Positions 61,272 to 64,000 of a stretch of 64,000 nucleotides of DNA are shown here, one piece after another (the stretch's first letter is position 1; each line of letters opens with the position of its first letter). The stretch lies in contig NZ_CP068082.1 in the NCBI RefSeq assembly GCF_016724845.1, positions 3,968,001 to 4,032,000 on the forward strand, read 5' to 3'. Both the position numbers and the translations under genes were made by a program. The DNA is from Sphingobacterium spiritivorum. GTDB lineage: Bacteria; Bacteroidota; Bacteroidia; Sphingobacteriales; Sphingobacteriaceae. The notes under the pieces are model-generated. The model was not told the DNA's origin. It searched no databases and saw nothing but the letters and a program-made list of their open reading frames with translations.

Positions 61272-62402
61272 ATGAAAAGAACAATTAAAATTATTAAAAA
61301 GACAATGACTATTTTTATTATAATCGTAGCGCTGGTATCAGCCGCAGTTTATTTATATATGCAAAAGGCGGAATTCGGACAGGTACCTTCCGGTGTACGT
61401 CTTGATGCAGTAACAAAATCTACACATTATAAAGAAGGTGCTTTTCAAAATGTACATTATACTCCTACACTGACTGAAGGCTACAGTATGTTTGGTGTAA
61501 TGAGTGATCAGCTCTTTAAGAACTTTCCCAGAAGACGTCCTGTTGACAGCCTGCCTTCTGTAAAAACAGATTTACATGCTCTGGATCCTGACAGCAATGT
61601 ATTAGTCTGGTTTGGTCATTCTTCCTATTTTATCCAGCTGGACGGAAAACGTTTTCTGATAGATCCTGTATTCAGTGGTAATGCTTCTCCTATTCCGGGT
61701 ACAAATACAGCCTTTAAAGGAGCAGACATTTATAAGCCGGAAGATATGCCTGCAATCGATTATTTGCTCATCACACATGACCATTACGATCATCTGGACT
61801 ATGAAACTATACTTGCTTTGAAGGGTAAGATTGATACGGTGATCTGTGGATTGGGTGTAGGGGGACATTTTGAAAAATGGGGGTATGATGTGGATCATAT
61901 TATAGAAAAGGATTGGTATGAGCATATTCCTTTAGCCTCTGGCTTCAGTCTGGATACAGCTCCGACACGACACTTTTCAGGTCGGGGATTTAAACGCAAT
62001 AATACGCTTTGGCTCTCCTTTATATTGAAGACACCGAGCCTCACTCTTTATCTTGGAGGAGACAGTGGTTACGATACACATTTTAAAGAAATCGGTGATA
62101 AATTTGGTCAGATAGATTTGGCATTGCTGGACAACGGTCAATACAACAAGGCATGGCAGGCTATTCATATGCTGCCGGAAGAAGTGATAAAGGCCTCGGG
62201 AGATCTGCATACAAAGCGCCTGTTTCCGGTTCATTCATCCAAATTTATGCTGGCGCAGCATCCCTGGGATGAACCTTTATCCCGTACCTCCAAACTTGCA
62301 GCTGAAAAGGGGATACCTTTAGTAACGCCGATGATAGGCGAAGTCGTCAGACTTACCGATCCGGATCAGGTGTTTAAAAAATGGTGGGAAGGAGTTGAAT
62401 AA
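61272..62402 (+). CDS. MBL-fold metallohydrolase (NAPE-PLD/UlaG-like), membrane-anchored
   Basis: A 376-residue metallo-beta-lactamase-fold protein. A single N-terminal hydrophobic segment (about residues 12-28) anchors it. Zn motifs are H169-D-H171-x-D173-H174 (ITHDHYDHLD), with VWFGHSSYFIQLDGKRFLIDPVF earlier and GGDSGYD plus a distal His in PVHSSKF. Relatives include N-acyl-phosphatidylethanolamine phospholipase D and UlaG lactonase. A hydrolase on lipids or phosphoesters is likely; the substrate is not assigned. Confidence 0.88.
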   Translation: MKRTIKIIKKTMTIFIIIVALVSAAVYLYMQKAEFGQVPSGVRLDAVTKSTHYKEGAFQNVHYTPTLTEGYSMFGVMSDQLFKNFPRRRPVDSLPSVKTDLHALDPDSNVLVWFGHSSYFIQLDGKRFLIDPVFSGNASPIPGTNTAFKGADIYKPEDMPAIDYLLITHDHYDHLDYETILALKGKIDTVICGLGVGGHFEKWGYDVDHIIEKDWYEHIPLASGFSLDTAPTRHFSGRGFKRNNTLWLSFILKTPSLTLYLGGDSGYDTHFKEIGDKFGQIDLALLDNGQYNKAWQAIHMLPEEVIKASGDLHTKRLFPVHSSKFMLAQHPWDEPLSRTSKLAAEKGIPLVTPMIGEVVRLTDPDQVFKKWWEGVE

Positions 62403-62506
62403 TAATTAGCCTTAAAACGTAGCATACAGTCTGAGGCTTAAAAAATATCATTTTGCGGAGAACAAAAAGGCCCAAATCCCTATTTTATAAGTAAAACAAT
62501 ATACTT

Positions 62507-63484
62507 ATGAAGCAGGGAATGATTTTTTTTTGGCTACTGTACATGTTATTTTTTTGCATACCTTTTCCTATAGGCTTGCATCTTGCTATCTACGATGATT
62601 CCCGATTGCCCAGTAATTCGGTGTTGTGGAGTTCTGTTTTTCTGTCACTTTCGGTGGTTATATGGATCTATCTGCTTTCATTTTATATCAATCAGTTTCT
62701 AATCAAAAATGTGAGAACGAAGCAGGAGATTTCCAGAATCTTTCAGTCCGGGATCAGGAGAGTAGCTGTAGTTACTGAGAGTGCTGTTGTCAAATACGAT
62801 GACAAAAGGGAATCAAATCTGATGCGCATAAAACTACAGTTTGAAAACCGGAATGGAGTATCTATATCGGATGAACAGTTCTTTTGGGATACCAGACCTT
62901 ATGAGTACCGCTTTGAAAAGGGAAAAGAAGTCAGCGTTCTCTTGAATGATAATCCGGATACGGAACCTTATTTTATTATGGAAGAGCAACGTACCCAGTA
63001 TAATATGAGTGGGGTGCTGATCAGGGTTGGGATATTGATTCTCTTTATTGCATATATAATAGGCTTGTACATTTTCTTCTATCATCTGGAATCTAAAGGC
63101 TATGGCTGGCATTTTGTGTCTTTTACCCATCCTGTTGTTATGACGGGATTTTCAATGCTGGTGCTGGTATTTCTTTATAAAAGACTTGTAAAAAAATTTA
63201 TATTCGGAAAGAAGGGGGAGCGGAGTCTGTTGTATTCGGGAGCGCAGGCTGTAGCCCGTATTAATCAGGTCCGGCAAACCGGACTTACGGTAAATGATCA
63301 GCCCGAAGTCCGCTTTGAAGTTTCCTTTACAGATACCAAAGGCCAGTTGCGACATGCTGCATACAAGAAGATTATCAGTCTTATTGATTTGCCACTCATT
63401 CCGCGTAGCGGAGAGGTCAGTATTCTGTATGACGCAGATAAACCGGAAAATATTATTATTCCGGATCTGTTGGCTGAGCGATAA
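62507..63484 (+). CDS. DUF3592-like membrane protein
   Basis: A 325-residue protein with four hydrophobic segments: MIFFWLLYMLFFCIPFPIGLHL, LWSSVFLSLSVVIWIYLLSFY, VGILILFIAYIIGLYIFFY and HPVVMTGFSMLVLVFLY. Two soluble beta-rich parts (about 85-160 and 240-325; VRFEVSFTDTKGQLRHAAYK...GEVSILYDADKPENIII) recall the DUF3592 half-repeats. Function is unknown. It is convergent with a Crp/Fnr gene. Confidence 0.75.
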   Translation: MKQGMIFFWLLYMLFFCIPFPIGLHLAIYDDSRLPSNSVLWSSVFLSLSVVIWIYLLSFYINQFLIKNVRTKQEISRIFQSGIRRVAVVTESAVVKYDDKRESNLMRIKLQFENRNGVSISDEQFFWDTRPYEYRFEKGKEVSVLLNDNPDTEPYFIMEEQRTQYNMSGVLIRVGILILFIAYIIGLYIFFYHLESKGYGWHFVSFTHPVVMTGFSMLVLVFLYKRLVKKFIFGKKGERSLLYSGAQAVARINQVRQTGLTVNDQPEVRFEVSFTDTKGQLRHAAYKKIISLIDLPLIPRSGEVSILYDADKPENIIIPDLLAER

Positions 63485-63497
63485 TATATAGCAGATT

Positions 63498-64000
63498 CTA
63501 AACTTTGGATTTCAGTCTGCTCAGCGTTTCCTGCGAGATCCCGAGGTAAGAGGCTACGATCTTATTAGGTAAGCGGCGTACAATCACAGGGCTCTGAATC
63601 AGTAGATTGCGGTAGCGGTCTAAAGCATCCATGGATATAAAAGATTGCAATCGTCGGGTATTGTTGACATAGCCAAACTCCAGATACTTACGGTAGAATT
63701 TTTCCCATTGCGGGATGATTTCCAGCAGATGGTAGAAGTCATTGTGATTAATATAGAGAAGCTCAGTATGCTCTATCGCCTGTATAAATTCATCTGAAGG
63801 ATCGCCTGTAATAAAGCTGGTCAGTGCGGTTGCAAACTGATCTTCAAAGGCAAAGTAGCGGGTGGATTCCTGGCCGTCTTCGTTAATAAAGAAGATCCTT
63901 AAGCAACCTTTGCCAACGAAAAATGTCCGTTGGCTGGTTTCACCCTGAAGCAGCAACAGCTCATTCCTTTTGGGTTTTAAGGGTTTGAAATAAGATAATA
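63498..64000 (-). CDS. Crp/Fnr family transcriptional regulator (partial, cut at right edge)
   Basis: The frame stays open past the apparent start at 63956 to the window edge (reading ...YFKPLKPKRNELLLLQGETSQ), so the gene begins outside the window. The visible 160-plus residues have the cyclic-nucleotide-binding (cNMP) fold (FFVGKGCLRIFFINEDGQESTRYFAFEDQFATALTSFI), a long central helix and a HTH-like C-terminus (IVRRLPNKIVASYLGISQETLSRLKSK). The AVIL/Arg cAMP pocket is not obvious, so the ligand is unclear. It probably regulates nearby or distant genes. Confidence 0.9.
   Translation of the reverse strand, partial: LSYFKPLKPKRNELLLLQGETSQRTFFVGKGCLRIFFINEDGQESTRYFAFEDQFATALTSFITGDPSDEFIQAIEHTELLYINHNDFYHLLEIIPQWEKFYRKYLEFGYVNNTRRLQSFISMDALDRYRNLLIQSPVIVRRLPNKIVASYLGISQETLSRLKSKV

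Overview
The window looks like ordinary chromosome from a member of the Bacteroidota, most likely the Sphingobacteriaceae (Sphingobacterium-like). I base this on the roughly 40% GC feel, TAnnTTTG-type promoter elements, ferritin, ClpB, Lon and TopA of Bacteroidota type, DUF3943/DUF1573/DUF1543 proteins, a Tat-exported Gfo/Idh/MocA plus GMC sugar-oxidation cluster and a GH78 rhamnosidase. The genus is an inference from gene content, not from a search. There is no phage, plasmid, integrase, CRISPR or rRNA, and one tRNA (Thr, TGT).

Layout. 1-9 kb: the 3' end of a UbiB/ABC1-type kinase, lon, a secreted TPR protein, a repeat-bearing intergenic region, a DUF3943 outer-membrane-type protein, a DoxX membrane protein and a two-gene ABC-2 exporter. 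9-14 kb: housekeeping genes engB, a UbiA-type prenyltransferase, topA, a conserved small protein and cmk. 14-28 kb: a coiled-coil small protein, a class I aminotransferase, a DUF1573 protein, a Na+/H+ antiporter, kdsD and kdsA (Kdo synthesis) flanking recQ, ferritin, a class A beta-lactamase-like serine hydrolase, DUF1543 and AAA ATPase genes, clpB and tRNA-Thr. 28-32 kb: two lipoproteins, a second copy of the intergenic repeat, a PagL-like lipid A deacylase and an AEC-type transporter.

32.4-41.9 kb is the most interesting block. It holds eight co-directional genes: an FGE/SUMF1-like secreted protein, a Tat-exported Gfo/Idh/MocA oxidoreductase, ApbE, a TIM-barrel isomerase with an export signal, a NupG-like MFS permease, a GMC flavoprotein with a three-Cys motif, a second Tat-exported Gfo/Idh/MocA oxidoreductase and a Tat/lipoprotein gluconate 2-dehydrogenase subunit 3. 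Together these suggest periplasmic oxidation of sugars or glycosides (3-keto-sugar type chemistry) followed by isomerisation and uptake. The GMC protein is probably carried out of the cytoplasm by its Tat-tagged partner.

42-51 kb: an acyl-ACP thioesterase, small conserved genes, a membrane-anchored EEP-family protein, and a TetR-TolC-MFP-RND efflux operon. In the efflux operon a palindrome, TTAACAnTGTTAA, occurs three times: twice upstream of tetR, once of these next to a TAnnTTTG element, and once in the tetR-tolC gap. 51-64 kb: a lipoprotein, GH78 rhamnosidase, HchA/Hsp31, an ADPRibase-Mn-like phosphoesterase, a small CPVC redox protein, a possible gene remnant, a PQQ-type sugar dehydrogenase lipoprotein, a methyltransferase-GNAT-sulfurtransferase operon, an MBL-fold hydrolase, a DUF3592-like membrane protein, and a Crp/Fnr regulator cut by the right edge.

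Many convergent gene pairs are separated by near-perfect hairpins that probably act as bidirectional terminators.
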